A stretch of 64,000 bases of DNA from CBDDKW01 sp965230425 (GTDB taxonomy: Bacteria > Pseudomonadota > Gammaproteobacteria > UBA1113): assembly GCA_965230425.1 (NCBI GenBank), contig CBDDKW010000003.1, positions 124,001-188,000 on the forward strand. The letters are read 5' to 3'. Made by a program: the position numbers and the translations under genes. Shown piece by piece: positions 25,305-33,994 of this stretch; positions within the stretch are counted from its first letter, which is position 1; each line of letters starts with the position of its first letter. Below the pieces are notes generated by a model. The model worked only from the letters and a program-made list of their open reading frames with translations, had not been told where the DNA came from and did not search any database.

Positions 25305-25850
25305 ATGCTTGCCACTACTGAGGCAATGCCAGTTGATACCACTATGCAAACACAAGACCGCATTATTATAGGTAAGATTGGCAGTGCTTACGGTATTAAA
25401 GGTTGGGTAAAAGTTCAGTCCTTTACAGACCCAATCGACAATATATTAGATTATGCACCTTGGTATATATTTTACCAAAAACAATGGCAAGCCATAGAGC
25501 TAATGGCTGGCAAGCCCCATGGCAAAGGGATTATTGTACAACTTCAAGGTTGTCAGGATCGTAACCAGGCTGAATTATACAGAGGTTGCGAAATAGCCAT
25601 GGGTGTGGAGCAATTGCCGCCACTGGATGAAAATGAATATTACTGGAATGAGCTGATTGGCTTAACAGTTCAGACCATAGAAGGTACAACCCTGGGCACA
25701 GTGGACTATTTATTTACCACGGGTGCCAATGATGTACTCGTCCTCAAGGGACAAAAACAACGCCTGATCCCCTTTCTACAGGGACAGGTAGTTAAAAAAG
25801 TAGATAGAGAAAAAAGACTGATAATCGTCCACTGGGATCCGGAGTTTTAA
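25305..25850 (+). CDS. rimM: Ribosome maturation factor RimM
   Basis: 181 residues. The N-terminal RimM barrel starts at about residue 19 (RIIIGKIGSAYGIKGWVKVQ), and the C-terminal PRC-barrel carries YYWNELIGLTV and TGANDVLVLKG. It assists 16S rRNA 3'-domain assembly with uS19. The ATG follows the rpsP stop directly, and a GAGG site 8 nt upstream lies inside the end of rpsP. The N-terminus is about 15 residues longer than usual; Met14 is an alternative start. Confidence 0.96.
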   Translation: MLATTEAMPVDTTMQTQDRIIIGKIGSAYGIKGWVKVQSFTDPIDNILDYAPWYIFYQKQWQAIELMAGKPHGKGIIVQLQGCQDRNQAELYRGCEIAMGVEQLPPLDENEYYWNELIGLTVQTIEGTTLGTVDYLFTTGANDVLVLKGQKQRLIPFLQGQVVKKVDREKRLIIVHWDPEF

Positions 25851-25853
25851 TGC

Positions 25854-26591
25854 ATGCGCATTGATGTGATCAGCTTATTTCCAGAGATGTTTAGCGCTCT
25901 GGACAGTAGCATTACCGGACGAGCAATCAAGACAGGCTTAATTACACTGCAGTACTGGAATCCTCGGGATTTCACCAAGGATAAACACCGCAGTGTAGAT
26001 GACAGACCCTATGGTGGTGGCCCGGGGATGGTAATGATGGTTGAACCATTACAACAGGCCATCCAAGCAGCGAAACAGGAAAATCCGGCTGCACAGGTAA
26101 TTTACCTATCACCACAGGGTAAGCAGCTCAATCATCAAGGTGTGATGAGCTTAGCTGAACAACAGAATTTGATTTTATTATGTGGACGCTATGAGGGCGT
26201 GGATGAACGCCTCATAGAACTAACAGTTGATGCACAATGGTCACTGGGAGACTATGTACTCAGTGGCGGTGAATTAGCTGCCATGGTGATGATAGATGCC
26301 ATCACTCGCCATATACCCGGTGCATTAGGGGATGATGAATCTGCCCAACAAGATTCATTTTATCAAGGCTTACTTGATTGTCCTCACTATACCCGCCCCG
26401 AGGTATATGCCGATAAGCAAGTACCCAAGGTACTGCTCAGTGGGGATCATAAAGCCATTGCTACATGGCGTATGCAACAGGCGTTAGGACGAACATATTT
26501 ACAACGTCCAGAGTTATTAGACAAGGTAGAATTAAGCGCCGAGCAACAGGCACTATTAGATGAATTTATTGGGAAACAACAGGATAAATAA
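25854..26591 (+). CDS. trmD: tRNA (guanine-N1)-methyltransferase
   Basis: 245 residues with the trefoil-knot motifs: PYGGGPGMVMM, LLCGRYEGVDERLIE and SLGDYVLSGGELAA. It makes m1G37 in tRNAs reading CUN, CCN and CGG codons, using S-adenosylmethionine. It starts 3 nt after the rimM stop in the S16-L19 operon. Confidence 0.98.
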   Translation: MRIDVISLFPEMFSALDSSITGRAIKTGLITLQYWNPRDFTKDKHRSVDDRPYGGGPGMVMMVEPLQQAIQAAKQENPAAQVIYLSPQGKQLNHQGVMSLAEQQNLILLCGRYEGVDERLIELTVDAQWSLGDYVLSGGELAAMVMIDAITRHIPGALGDDESAQQDSFYQGLLDCPHYTRPEVYADKQVPKVLLSGDHKAIATWRMQQALGRTYLQRPELLDKVELSAEQQALLDEFIGKQQDK

Positions 26592-26643
26592 ACAACTATT
26601 AGTATGATTATTTATCAAAATAATAGCTATTGAGGAGCACGAC

Positions 26644-27030
26644 ATGACTAGCATAATTGACACATTAGATGCCGAACAAATTGGCAATAAAGTCATCCCC
26701 GAATTTGGTCCAGGTGACACCGTTGTTGTTAAATCAAAAGTAACCGAGGGTAACCGTACTCGTGTACAGGCCTTTGAAGGCGTTGTCATTGCCAAACGTA
26801 ACCGTGGTTTAAAATCTGCCTTTACGGTACGTAAAATTTCACACGGTGAAGGTGTTGAGCGGGTATTTCCTGCTTATAGCCCTCTTATCGAAAGCATTGA
26901 AGTAAAACGTCGTGGTGATGTCCGTCGTGCGAAGCTTTACTATCTCAGAGGCTTAAGTGGCCGTGCAGCACGTATTAAAGAAAAGCTTAACTTTAAGAGC
27001 AAAAAAGATAAGCAAGCCGCTGAAGCTTAA
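26644..27030 (+). CDS. rplS: 50S ribosomal protein bL19
   Basis: 128 residues with FGPGDTVVVKSKVTEGNRTR, VQAFEGVVIAKRNRGL and SPLIESIEVKRRGDVRRAKL, all typical of bL19. GAGGAG lies 7 nt before the ATG. It is the last gene of the operon and is followed by a GC-rich hairpin. A lysine-rich tail adds about 10 residues. Confidence 0.98.
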   Translation: MTSIIDTLDAEQIGNKVIPEFGPGDTVVVKSKVTEGNRTRVQAFEGVVIAKRNRGLKSAFTVRKISHGEGVERVFPAYSPLIESIEVKRRGDVRRAKLYYLRGLSGRAARIKEKLNFKSKKDKQAAEA

Positions 27031-27051
27031 GTGCTTGACATTTTATTGATT

Positions 27052-27071
27052 GCCCGCAGCACACTGCGGGC
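27052..27071 (+). terminator. GC-rich hairpin after rplS
   Basis: GCCCGCAG-caca-CTGCGGGC is a perfect 8-bp stem with a 4-nt loop, 21 nt after the rplS stop. The following bases (atcaaac) are not T-rich. It may therefore be a weak or factor-dependent terminator or an mRNA-protecting stem between rplS and the next gene. Confidence 0.5.
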
Positions 27072-27089
27072 ATCAAACAGAAGCCTAGC

Positions 27090-27587
27090 ATGGATACCTT
27101 GTCATTGAATAATACATTCATCATCGATACCCCCATTACCCAGCTTGGTGTTATTATTCTCGATGATAAAATTCAACACATTGAGTTTTTAACGGGTTCA
27201 CAAGCGCCCTCACCACTGACAGCTCATCCGCTATTGAAACAATTGCAGCAAGAATTAGCCGCTTACTTTACTAACCCGCAATATAATTTCAACCTACCCT
27301 TCAATTTATCAGGAACTGAATTCCAAAAAAGAGTTTTCCAAGCTTTACGTCAAATACCCTGCGGTGAAACCCGCAGTTATGGTGAACTAGCAAAAGCATT
27401 AAATTCAAGTCCACGTGCGGTAGGTAACGCCTGCCGCAAGAATCCATTACCCATTTTATTTCCCTGCCATCGCGTCGTGGCCAAAACTGGAATCGGTGGT
27501 TTTGCTGGTGCTGTTGATGGACAACTGATCGATATAAAGCAGCAATTACTCAAACTCGAAAAAGCAACTAACCCACTGCCACTCTGA
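27090..27587 (+). CDS. ogt: Second methylated-DNA--[protein]-cysteine S-methyltransferase
   Basis: 165 residues with GTEFQKRVFQALRQIPCGET, SYGELAKAL, SSPRAVGNACRKNPL and the active site PCHRVV (Cys126). The reaction is the same suicide dealkylation as for the copy at 17549. The two proteins resemble each other (PRAVG.AC.KNPLP, GIGGF) but have diverged across their N-terminal halves, so this is an old duplication or two separate acquisitions. Its 3' end overlaps the convergent purL gene by 20 nt. Confidence 0.93.
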   Translation: MDTLSLNNTFIIDTPITQLGVIILDDKIQHIEFLTGSQAPSPLTAHPLLKQLQQELAAYFTNPQYNFNLPFNLSGTEFQKRVFQALRQIPCGETRSYGELAKALNSSPRAVGNACRKNPLPILFPCHRVVAKTGIGGFAGAVDGQLIDIKQQLLKLEKATNPLPL

Positions 27588-30500
27588 CATTCCTAAACAT
27601 CCGCATCCATGGCGCATCTTCACCCCAGGCACCTGGATGCCAAGAATGCTGCACGGTACGGAAACAACGCTCTGGATGTGGCATCATGATCGTCACGCGA
27701 CCATCCGTATTTGTCATTGCAGCAATCCCATGAAAGCTACCATTTGGATTTGCAGGATAGGCTTCTGTTTGTTGATCATGATTATCAATATAACGTAAGG
27801 CAACTAATTGACTATTGCTGGCATTAAAGGCTGCTTGCGTAGTTTCCCACTCGGGTCGACCTTCTGCATGGGCAACCACAACCGGCATACGCGAACCACC
27901 CATATCTTTAAAAAATAATGATGGACTAAAGCCCATTTCCACCATGCAAACACGTGCTTCAAATTGTTCTGACTGATTACGCACGAACTGCGGCCAAAGT
28001 TCAGCCCCAGGGATGATCTCTTTTAAGCTTGCCAACATTTGGCAACCATTACACACACCTAGGACAAAATGGTTCTGATCTGCAAAGAATTCAGTAAACA
28101 TATCTTTTAATTGGTTATTAAATAAAATACTTTTAGCCCAACCACCACCGGCACCTAATACATCACCATAGGAAAAACCACCACAGGCCACTAAACCTTG
28201 AAACTGCTGTAAGTCCACATCATTACGCTGTAAATCTGACATATGTACATCATGACAACTAAACCCTGCTCGCGTAAATGCAGCCGCCATCTCCACATGA
28301 CCATTTACACCCTGCTCGCGTAAAATTGCCACTGCAGGAAATACCCCTGTATTAATATAGGGCGCAGCAATATCCTCATTCAGATCATAACCCAATTCAA
28401 CATGTAATCCTGGATCACGCATATCTAACAAAGTATCAAATTCTTGCTTTGCAGTTTCAGGATTATCCCGCATCGCTTGCATATGATAACTCGTTTCCTG
28501 CCAAGCACGGTGCCACACTAAACGATGCTGTGCCAATACCGCCTCATTTTTATAAGTAAAGACAATATTGTCATCCATACGTGTCGTGCCTAATACATGC
28601 GCATGGGTCTGCAACTCAAAGGTTGCTAATAAATCCAATACTTTGTCTCGATGAGTACGCAATACTTGGATCACAGCACCCAATTCTTCATTAAATAAAC
28701 TTGCCTGCAAATCATTACCTAATGGATCCAAAGCAAATTCAACACCACAATGACCAGCAAAAGCCATCTCACACACCGTTGCAAACAAACCACCATCAGA
28801 CCGATCATGGTAAGCCAGTAATAAATTCTCTTGCTTGATCGCATGCATAAAACTAAAAAATTGCTTAAGAATCAGTGGATTTTCCACATCAGGCGCCTGC
28901 TCAGCTAAATGCTCATAGACTTGCGCTAAGATAGAGCCCCCCATGCGTTGTTGACCCAAGCCCAAATCAATAAAAATCAAATCTGTTTCAATCACATCTT
29001 GCTGCAATTGCGGCGTAACCGTTTTACGGATGTCTGTCACTGGCGCAAAGGCTGAAATAGTTAAGGACAGAGGTGATACTACTTGTTTTTGTTTATCGCC
29101 CTCTTGCCAACGCATTTGCATGGATAGCGAATCTTTACCCACAGGAATACTCACCCCTAAGCTGGGACATAATTCCTTGGCGATAGTCTGCACCGCTGCA
29201 TATAACCCGGCATCTTCACCCTCATAGCCACAGGCAGCCATCCAGTTTGCAGATAGTTTCATTTGTTTTAAGCTCGGTACGTCAGCAGCCACTATATTCG
29301 TAATTGCCTCAGCTACTGCCATCCGTGCAGAAGCAGCAGGATTAATTAAGGCAATCGGCGGACGTTCCCCCATCGCCATGGCTTCACCTGAATAGCCTTG
29401 ATAACTTGCGGCTGTAACAGCCACATCGGCAACCGGTACTTGCCAGGGGCCAACTAATTGATCACGTGCCACTAACCCTGTGACACTGCGATCACCAATG
29501 GTAATTAAAAAGCCTTTTGCAGCAACAGTAGGATGACGTAATACGCGCATGGCTGCAGCATCTAAATCAATTTCTTGCCAATTGAAACTGTCACTGCGAG
29601 CTGAGAATGCCGGCACATCCCGTAGCATTTTCGGTGCTTTGCCAAACATTAAAGACATGGGGATATCTACAGGCTTATTATCGAAATGATTATCTATAAT
29701 AGTTAAGTGCTGCTCTTGCGTGGCATGACCAGCAATAGCATAGGGACAACGCTCACGTAGGGCAATTTTATCAAATTTGGCTAAATCATCAGGCGTAATT
29801 GCTAAGACATAGCGTTCCTGTGCTTCATTACACCAAATAGCTAAAGGTGACATGCCCTCGTCGGCATTATTAATATTACGCAATTTAAAGACTGCACCAG
29901 AATCACTATCATGAACTAACTCAGGGAAGGCATTCGACAAACCACCTGCACCTACATCATGAATGGCGATAATAGGATTGGCCTGACCCAGCGAACAGCA
30001 ATGTTCAATGACTTCTTGGCAGCGGCGTTGCATTTCTGGATTCTCACGCTGCACTGAAGCAAAATCTAATTCCGCTTTACTTTCACCGGAAGCCATGGAG
30101 GATGCTGCACCGCCACCTAAACCAATTTGCATAGCAGGACCACCCAAGACAATCAATAAAGCATCAGCCGGAATTTTATCTTTTTCTACATGAGCAGGCC
30201 GAATATTACCTATCCCACCGGCTAACATCAGTGGCTTATGATAGCCACGTGCAGTATATTCATTCACAGAATATTCAAAACTGCGAAAATAGCCACAAAT
30301 ATTAGGCCGACCAAATTCATTATTAAAACTTGCCGCGCCAATGGGCCCTTCCAACATAATTTGTCGTGCTGAAGCAATATGCTCAGGTTTACCAAAGTCT
30401 TTTTCCCAAGGCATGGGAAAATCAGGAATATGTAAGTGCGATACGCAAAATCCGGTTAAGCCCGCTTTCGGTCGTGCCCCACGCCCAGTAGCCCCCTCAT

Positions 30501-31467
30501 CACGAATTTCTCCACCTGAGCCAGTGGCCGCACCTGGGTAAGGTGAAATTGCAGTGGGATGATTATGCGTTTCAACTTTCATTAAAATTGGCATATCTTC
30601 AGCGCGATAAGCATAAGTATGATTGCCGTAGGCATTCACCACGCCAAAACGCTCTACATCTCTGGCCCCTTGCATCACAGCGGCATTATCCTTATAAGCG
30701 ACTAAGGTATGTTCTGGATTTTCTGCATGAGTATGACGAATCATCTGGAATAAGCTATCTGTTTTTGTGTCACCATCAATGATCCAATCTGCATTAAAAA
30801 TCTTATGGCGACAATGTTCCGAGTTAGCCTGGGCAAACATCATTAATTCAATATCATTGGGATTGCGCTCTAGGGCGCTAAACTGATCATACAAATAATC
30901 AATTTCATCATCACTCAAGGCTAAACCAATGGCATCATTGGCTGTTGCCAAGGCTTCTTTGCCTTGAGACAGGATATCAATAGACTCTAAAGCTTGCGGT
31001 TCATGCTCTTGGAATAAAACTTCTGCTGCTTCTGTACTGTTTAAGACGACTTGAGTCATGGGATCATGCAATAAACCATGCACTTGTTGCCACTGTTGCT
31101 CGGATAGGCTCTGCTTATTCTCGCAGCTAATATAATACGCCACACCACGTTCAACCCGCTGGACTGAATTTAACCCGCAATTATGTAAAATATCCGTCGC
31201 CTTTGACGCCCAGGGCGAAATTGTTCCCGGACGTGGTACAACCACGCATAGCTCCCCTGCTTCATGGGGTAAGTCAATATAAGAGCCATAGGTGAGTAAA
31301 GCTTCGAGAATAGCTTGCTGGTCTTCATTTAGGGGCGCATCTTCATGCACGAAGTGAATATATTCACTCGTCACATTGGCAATGTGGGGGCTCACTTCAC
31401 GTAATTGCATGAGTAGCTTTTCATGGCGAAATTTTGATAGGGCGGGTTTACCTGGAATTATCTGCAT
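27568..31467 (-). CDS. purL: Phosphoribosylformylglycinamidine synthase
   Basis: About 1299 residues, the large single-chain proteobacterial form. The start is taken as the ATG at 31467 (MQIIPGKPALSKFRHEKLL), matching the family N-terminus; the frame extends to a TTG at 31512. Synthetase-domain landmarks include EHCRHKIFNADW, KVETHNHPTAISPYPGAATG and GGGAASSM. The glutaminase domain has GVCNGCQML with the catalytic Cys, and HPERCFRTVQ near the end. It converts FGAR, glutamine and ATP to FGAM in purine synthesis. The gene is divergent from cinA, 149 nt apart. guaA and guaB, also for purines, lie on the same strand a few kb upstream. Confidence 0.97.
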   Translation of the reverse strand: MQIIPGKPALSKFRHEKLLMQLREVSPHIANVTSEYIHFVHEDAPLNEDQQAILEALLTYGSYIDLPHEAGELCVVVPRPGTISPWASKATDILHNCGLNSVQRVERGVAYYISCENKQSLSEQQWQQVHGLLHDPMTQVVLNSTEAAEVLFQEHEPQALESIDILSQGKEALATANDAIGLALSDDEIDYLYDQFSALERNPNDIELMMFAQANSEHCRHKIFNADWIIDGDTKTDSLFQMIRHTHAENPEHTLVAYKDNAAVMQGARDVERFGVVNAYGNHTYAYRAEDMPILMKVETHNHPTAISPYPGAATGSGGEIRDEGATGRGARPKAGLTGFCVSHLHIPDFPMPWEKDFGKPEHIASARQIMLEGPIGAASFNNEFGRPNICGYFRSFEYSVNEYTARGYHKPLMLAGGIGNIRPAHVEKDKIPADALLIVLGGPAMQIGLGGGAASSMASGESKAELDFASVQRENPEMQRRCQEVIEHCCSLGQANPIIAIHDVGAGGLSNAFPELVHDSDSGAVFKLRNINNADEGMSPLAIWCNEAQERYVLAITPDDLAKFDKIALRERCPYAIAGHATQEQHLTIIDNHFDNKPVDIPMSLMFGKAPKMLRDVPAFSARSDSFNWQEIDLDAAAMRVLRHPTVAAKGFLITIGDRSVTGLVARDQLVGPWQVPVADVAVTAASYQGYSGEAMAMGERPPIALINPAASARMAVAEAITNIVAADVPSLKQMKLSANWMAACGYEGEDAGLYAAVQTIAKELCPSLGVSIPVGKDSLSMQMRWQEGDKQKQVVSPLSLTISAFAPVTDIRKTVTPQLQQDVIETDLIFIDLGLGQQRMGGSILAQVYEHLAEQAPDVENPLILKQFFSFMHAIKQENLLLAYHDRSDGGLFATVCEMAFAGHCGVEFALDPLGNDLQASLFNEELGAVIQVLRTHRDKVLDLLATFELQTHAHVLGTTRMDDNIVFTYKNEAVLAQHRLVWHRAWQETSYHMQAMRDNPETAKQEFDTLLDMRDPGLHVELGYDLNEDIAAPYINTGVFPAVAILREQGVNGHVEMAAAFTRAGFSCHDVHMSDLQRNDVDLQQFQGLVACGGFSYGDVLGAGGGWAKSILFNNQLKDMFTEFFADQNHFVLGVCNGCQMLASLKEIIPGAELWPQFVRNQSEQFEARVCMVEMGFSPSLFFKDMGGSRMPVVVAHAEGRPEWETTQAAFNASNSQLVALRYIDNHDQQTEAYPANPNGSFHGIAAMTNTDGRVTIMMPHPERCFRTVQHSWHPGAWGEDAPWMRMFRNVRVAVG

Positions 31468-31616
31468 TTCTATATCATCCACCGATATGTTAGAGTCACA
31501 ATTTGTACGCAAAGCGATACTTTAAGAGGCTAATTATCCTTAGAATACCCATGTAATACAATCATATTATAATGATAGTTAACATGCTCAAAAAGAGCAC
31601 AAAAATGGAGGCTAAA

Positions 31617-32732
31617 ATGACCAAAATAGCCCTGCTGGCCACCGGTGATGAAATAATCAATGGTGATATCCTCAATACCAATGGCCAGCGCATCGCCCAG
31701 CAGCTTATTGACCACAACCTGACGGTAGGTAATCACCTAGTAGCTGCTGATGGTCAAGCAGAATTAGTGGCTGCCTTTGAATTTTTATTAAGGCATCATG
31801 ATGTGATTATTAGCACCGGCGGCCTCGGCCCCACCTCCGACGATCGCACACGCTACGCCCTCAGTGAAGTCATTGATCAACCCTTAGAATTTCATCCGGA
31901 TAGTTGGGAGAATATTAGTCAACGCTTTCGCAAACATAATCTTACATTAGACGCCTCTAACCGTCAGCAAGCTTTATTTCCCCGCGGAGCCTATGTATTG
32001 CCTAACCCGCATGGTAGCGCACCAGGCTGTAAAGCCACATACGGCAATAAAGTCATTTACTTACTACCTGGCCCACCCGCTGAATGCATGCCCATGTTTG
32101 CACAGCATGTTTTACCAGAATTACAGCGTTGCCTGGCCAGCGACCCAGTGATCATGAAAAAATGGCGTCTATTTAGCGTGAGTGAAGGTGAAATAGCCGC
32201 TAAACTGGACCGCGCTCTGGCAGATTACGATTGTAGTACAGGCTACCGCCTAGATTATCCCTATTTAGAATTTAAAGTACGGGCACTACAAGATAGCGAG
32301 TTAGATAACTTGTTTAGCCACATTGATACCTTAGTTTCACCGCACTTGCTCAGCGACCCCTACCAACCGGCCTCTGACATGCTAATACAGTTCTTACAAA
32401 CACATTCATTGCCTGTCTGCATTGAAGACCATGCCACCGGCGGCAAATTACAGGCCAAAATTCTCACGCCACAAACTAAAAATATCCTCAGCTTTGATCG
32501 CATTGAACATGCAGATAGTAAGGCAATAAAAATCAAAATCACCGGCTTAGAAGCCCTCTGGCAGCAACAGGAAGAACCTGGGCAAACTGAACTAACCATC
32601 GAATTTATCGCCCCAACGCAGCAAAAAGTCTTCCAAGAAAAACTGCCCTACCGTAAGGAACGCATCAGTGCCTACGCAGTAGAGCATATTGCCCACCAAA
32701 TCCTGAAGTTTTTACAGGGTGTGGCAGGTTAA
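31617..32732 (+). CDS. cinA: CinA-family protein with degenerate C-terminal domain
   Basis: 371 residues from the ATG at 31617, which has GGAGG 6 nt upstream; the frame extends upstream to 31572. The N-terminal MoCF-like domain is complete: ALLATGDEIINGDILNTNGQ, STGGLGPTSDDRTR and YLLPGPPAECMPMF. In CinA this domain acts as an ADP-ribose pyrophosphatase-like unit. The C-terminal PncC (NMN amidohydrolase) domain has its ESCTGG-type motif changed to EDHATGG and lacks the later TGIAGPGG region, so it probably has no deamidase activity. Recycling of NMN is therefore doubtful here. Confidence 0.85.
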   Translation: MTKIALLATGDEIINGDILNTNGQRIAQQLIDHNLTVGNHLVAADGQAELVAAFEFLLRHHDVIISTGGLGPTSDDRTRYALSEVIDQPLEFHPDSWENISQRFRKHNLTLDASNRQQALFPRGAYVLPNPHGSAPGCKATYGNKVIYLLPGPPAECMPMFAQHVLPELQRCLASDPVIMKKWRLFSVSEGEIAAKLDRALADYDCSTGYRLDYPYLEFKVRALQDSELDNLFSHIDTLVSPHLLSDPYQPASDMLIQFLQTHSLPVCIEDHATGGKLQAKILTPQTKNILSFDRIEHADSKAIKIKITGLEALWQQQEEPGQTELTIEFIAPTQQKVFQEKLPYRKERISAYAVEHIAHQILKFLQGVAG

Positions 32733-33109
32733 AAATTGACCGAATTTGCTGACTTTTTGTCATATAAGAAACCGATAGAAAATTTTATTATATAAGAAAA
32801 ATTTGTAATATAAGAAAATTTTATTACATGACAAAAATCTTTATTGAATTATTCTATGCTACGAAATTAGCGCATCACTTTCACATCAAGTACAGTAATA
32901 TATTCCCTAATAATTGGACTAATGCAAATCATCTCTTCAACAACTCGGCCGCAAGCGACCGAGATTGTTTCCTAATATGATTTCGCCTGCGCGGGAAACC
33001 CGCGCCGACGGCGACCCAAGGGGAGCTTGCGCTCTCCCCTTGGGGAACCCCAGCGCTCTCACTCCCCTGCAAGCGGGGGAGATTTTTTTCTTTAAATCAG
33101 ATAAAGCTC
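32733..33109. other. Intergenic region, cinA / tadA, with AT direct repeats and a GC-rich repeat block
   Basis: Two parts are visible in 377 bases. At 32755-32830 a very AT-rich stretch repeats atataagaaaa and lies between gtcat and atgac. At 32945-33090 a GC-rich block holds a strong hairpin, CCCAAGGGGAG (33015-33025) with CTCCCCTTGGG (33034-33044), and then a terminator-like hairpin. The block's base composition differs sharply from its neighbours and looks like a mobile or dispersed repeat. An 87-codon frame across it runs into tadA and is not credible. Confidence 0.55.
33062..33090 (+). terminator. Candidate rho-independent terminator downstream of cinA
   Basis: CTCCCC (33062-33067) pairs with GGGGAG (33076-33081) around an 8-nt loop, followed by atttttttc. 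Orientation fits plus-strand transcripts coming from cinA, about 330 nt upstream, and it would also protect the convergent tadA gene from read-through. Confidence 0.55.
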
Positions 33110-33574
33110 TCACCGCCGTGCTTGGAAAAAAGCAGTCAACAATTCGCTGGCTGATTCAGCCAAGATGCCAGCGCTCACTTCAATGTGATGATTCAACCAA
33201 GGTTGCTGTAATAATTGTAACTGACTGACCACAGCACCACGCTTAGGATCACTAGCAGCATAAACTAAACGTTTAACACGCGCGTGTACCATTGCATAAG
33301 CACACATAGCACAGGGTTCAAGAGTGACATAGAGGGTAGTATCCACAAGACGGTAATTCTCTAATATCTTAGCTGCAGCACGTAAGGCAACAACTTCTGC
33401 ATGGGCAGTAGGATCTTGCAGACTAATTGGCTGATTCCAACCTTCAGCAATGATTTTATTCTCCGCAACAACCACCGCACCCACCGGTACTTCTCCCTGC
33501 TCTTGAGCATATTCAGCAAGCTTCAGTGCCTGCTGCATGAAATATTGGTCATTATTACTTAGTTCATTGTTCAT
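33110..33574 (-). CDS. tadA: tRNA-specific adenosine deaminase
   Basis: 154 residues with the zinc deaminase motifs HAE (His58, catalytic Glu60) and EPCAMCAYAM (Cys88, Cys91). It converts A34 to inosine in tRNA-Arg(ACG), which is essential for reading CGN codons. The ATG is at 33574. The sequence upstream on its strand is the 10-bp tandem repeat array, so the tadA promoter must lie in the 95 nt before that array, inside it or beyond it. Confidence 0.96.
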   Translation of the reverse strand: MNNELSNNDQYFMQQALKLAEYAQEQGEVPVGAVVVAENKIIAEGWNQPISLQDPTAHAEVVALRAAAKILENYRLVDTTLYVTLEPCAMCAYAMVHARVKRLVYAASDPKRGAVVSQLQLLQQPWLNHHIEVSAGILAESASELLTAFFQARR

Positions 33575-33670
33575 ATAGTGTAATCACCATTCTTTTAGGC
33601 TCGACAAAACACACAAAAGATTTAAATAATAATGCTTAAACAAGATACGCTGGTGTTATTTTTCGCCTTT

Positions 33671-33960
33671 CTTCTGTATTCTTCTGCGTTCTTCTGCGTT
33701 CTTCCGAGTTCTTCTGCGTTCTTCCGAGTTCTTCCGAGTTCTTCCGAGTTCTTCCGAGTTCTTCCGAGTTCTTCTGCGTTCTTCCGAGTTCTTCCGAGTT
33801 CTTCTGCGTTCTTCCGAGTTCTTCTGCGTTCTTCCGAGTTCTTCCGAGTTCTTCCGAGTTCTTCCGAGTTCTTCCGAGTTCTTCCGAGTTCTTCCGAGTT
33901 CTTCCGAGTTCTTCCGAGTTCTTCCGAGTTCTTCCGAGTTCTTCCGAGTTCTTCCGAGTT
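33671..33960. repeat. Tandem array of 29 ten-base units
   Basis: The unit cttccgagtt is repeated in exact 10-bp register: 22 copies of that form, 6 copies of the variant cttctgcgtt and one cttctgtatt at the left end. The right-hand 12 units are identical. Because 10 is not a multiple of 3, open frames of over 110 codons run through it in several frames on both strands (EELGRTRKNS-type and SSEFFRVLPS-type products). I treat these as artefacts. The period is close to one turn of B-DNA. The array lies between tadA and the AlbA_2 gene. Confidence 0.97.
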
Positions 33961-33994
33961 CATTCATTATCAAATCAAATTGTATACACAATAA

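Noticed and set aside
32965..33228. 87-codon ORF across the GC-rich repeat
   Set aside because: It runs antisense into tadA and its sequence is derived from the repeat hairpins.
33671..33960. CRISPR array
   Set aside because: Units are contiguous 10-mers with no spacers, and there are no cas genes.
33622..33994. Frames of 111-120 codons over the 10-bp tandem array, on both strands
   Set aside because: A 10-bp repeat without stops is open in every frame; products are pure repeats with no ribosome-binding site.
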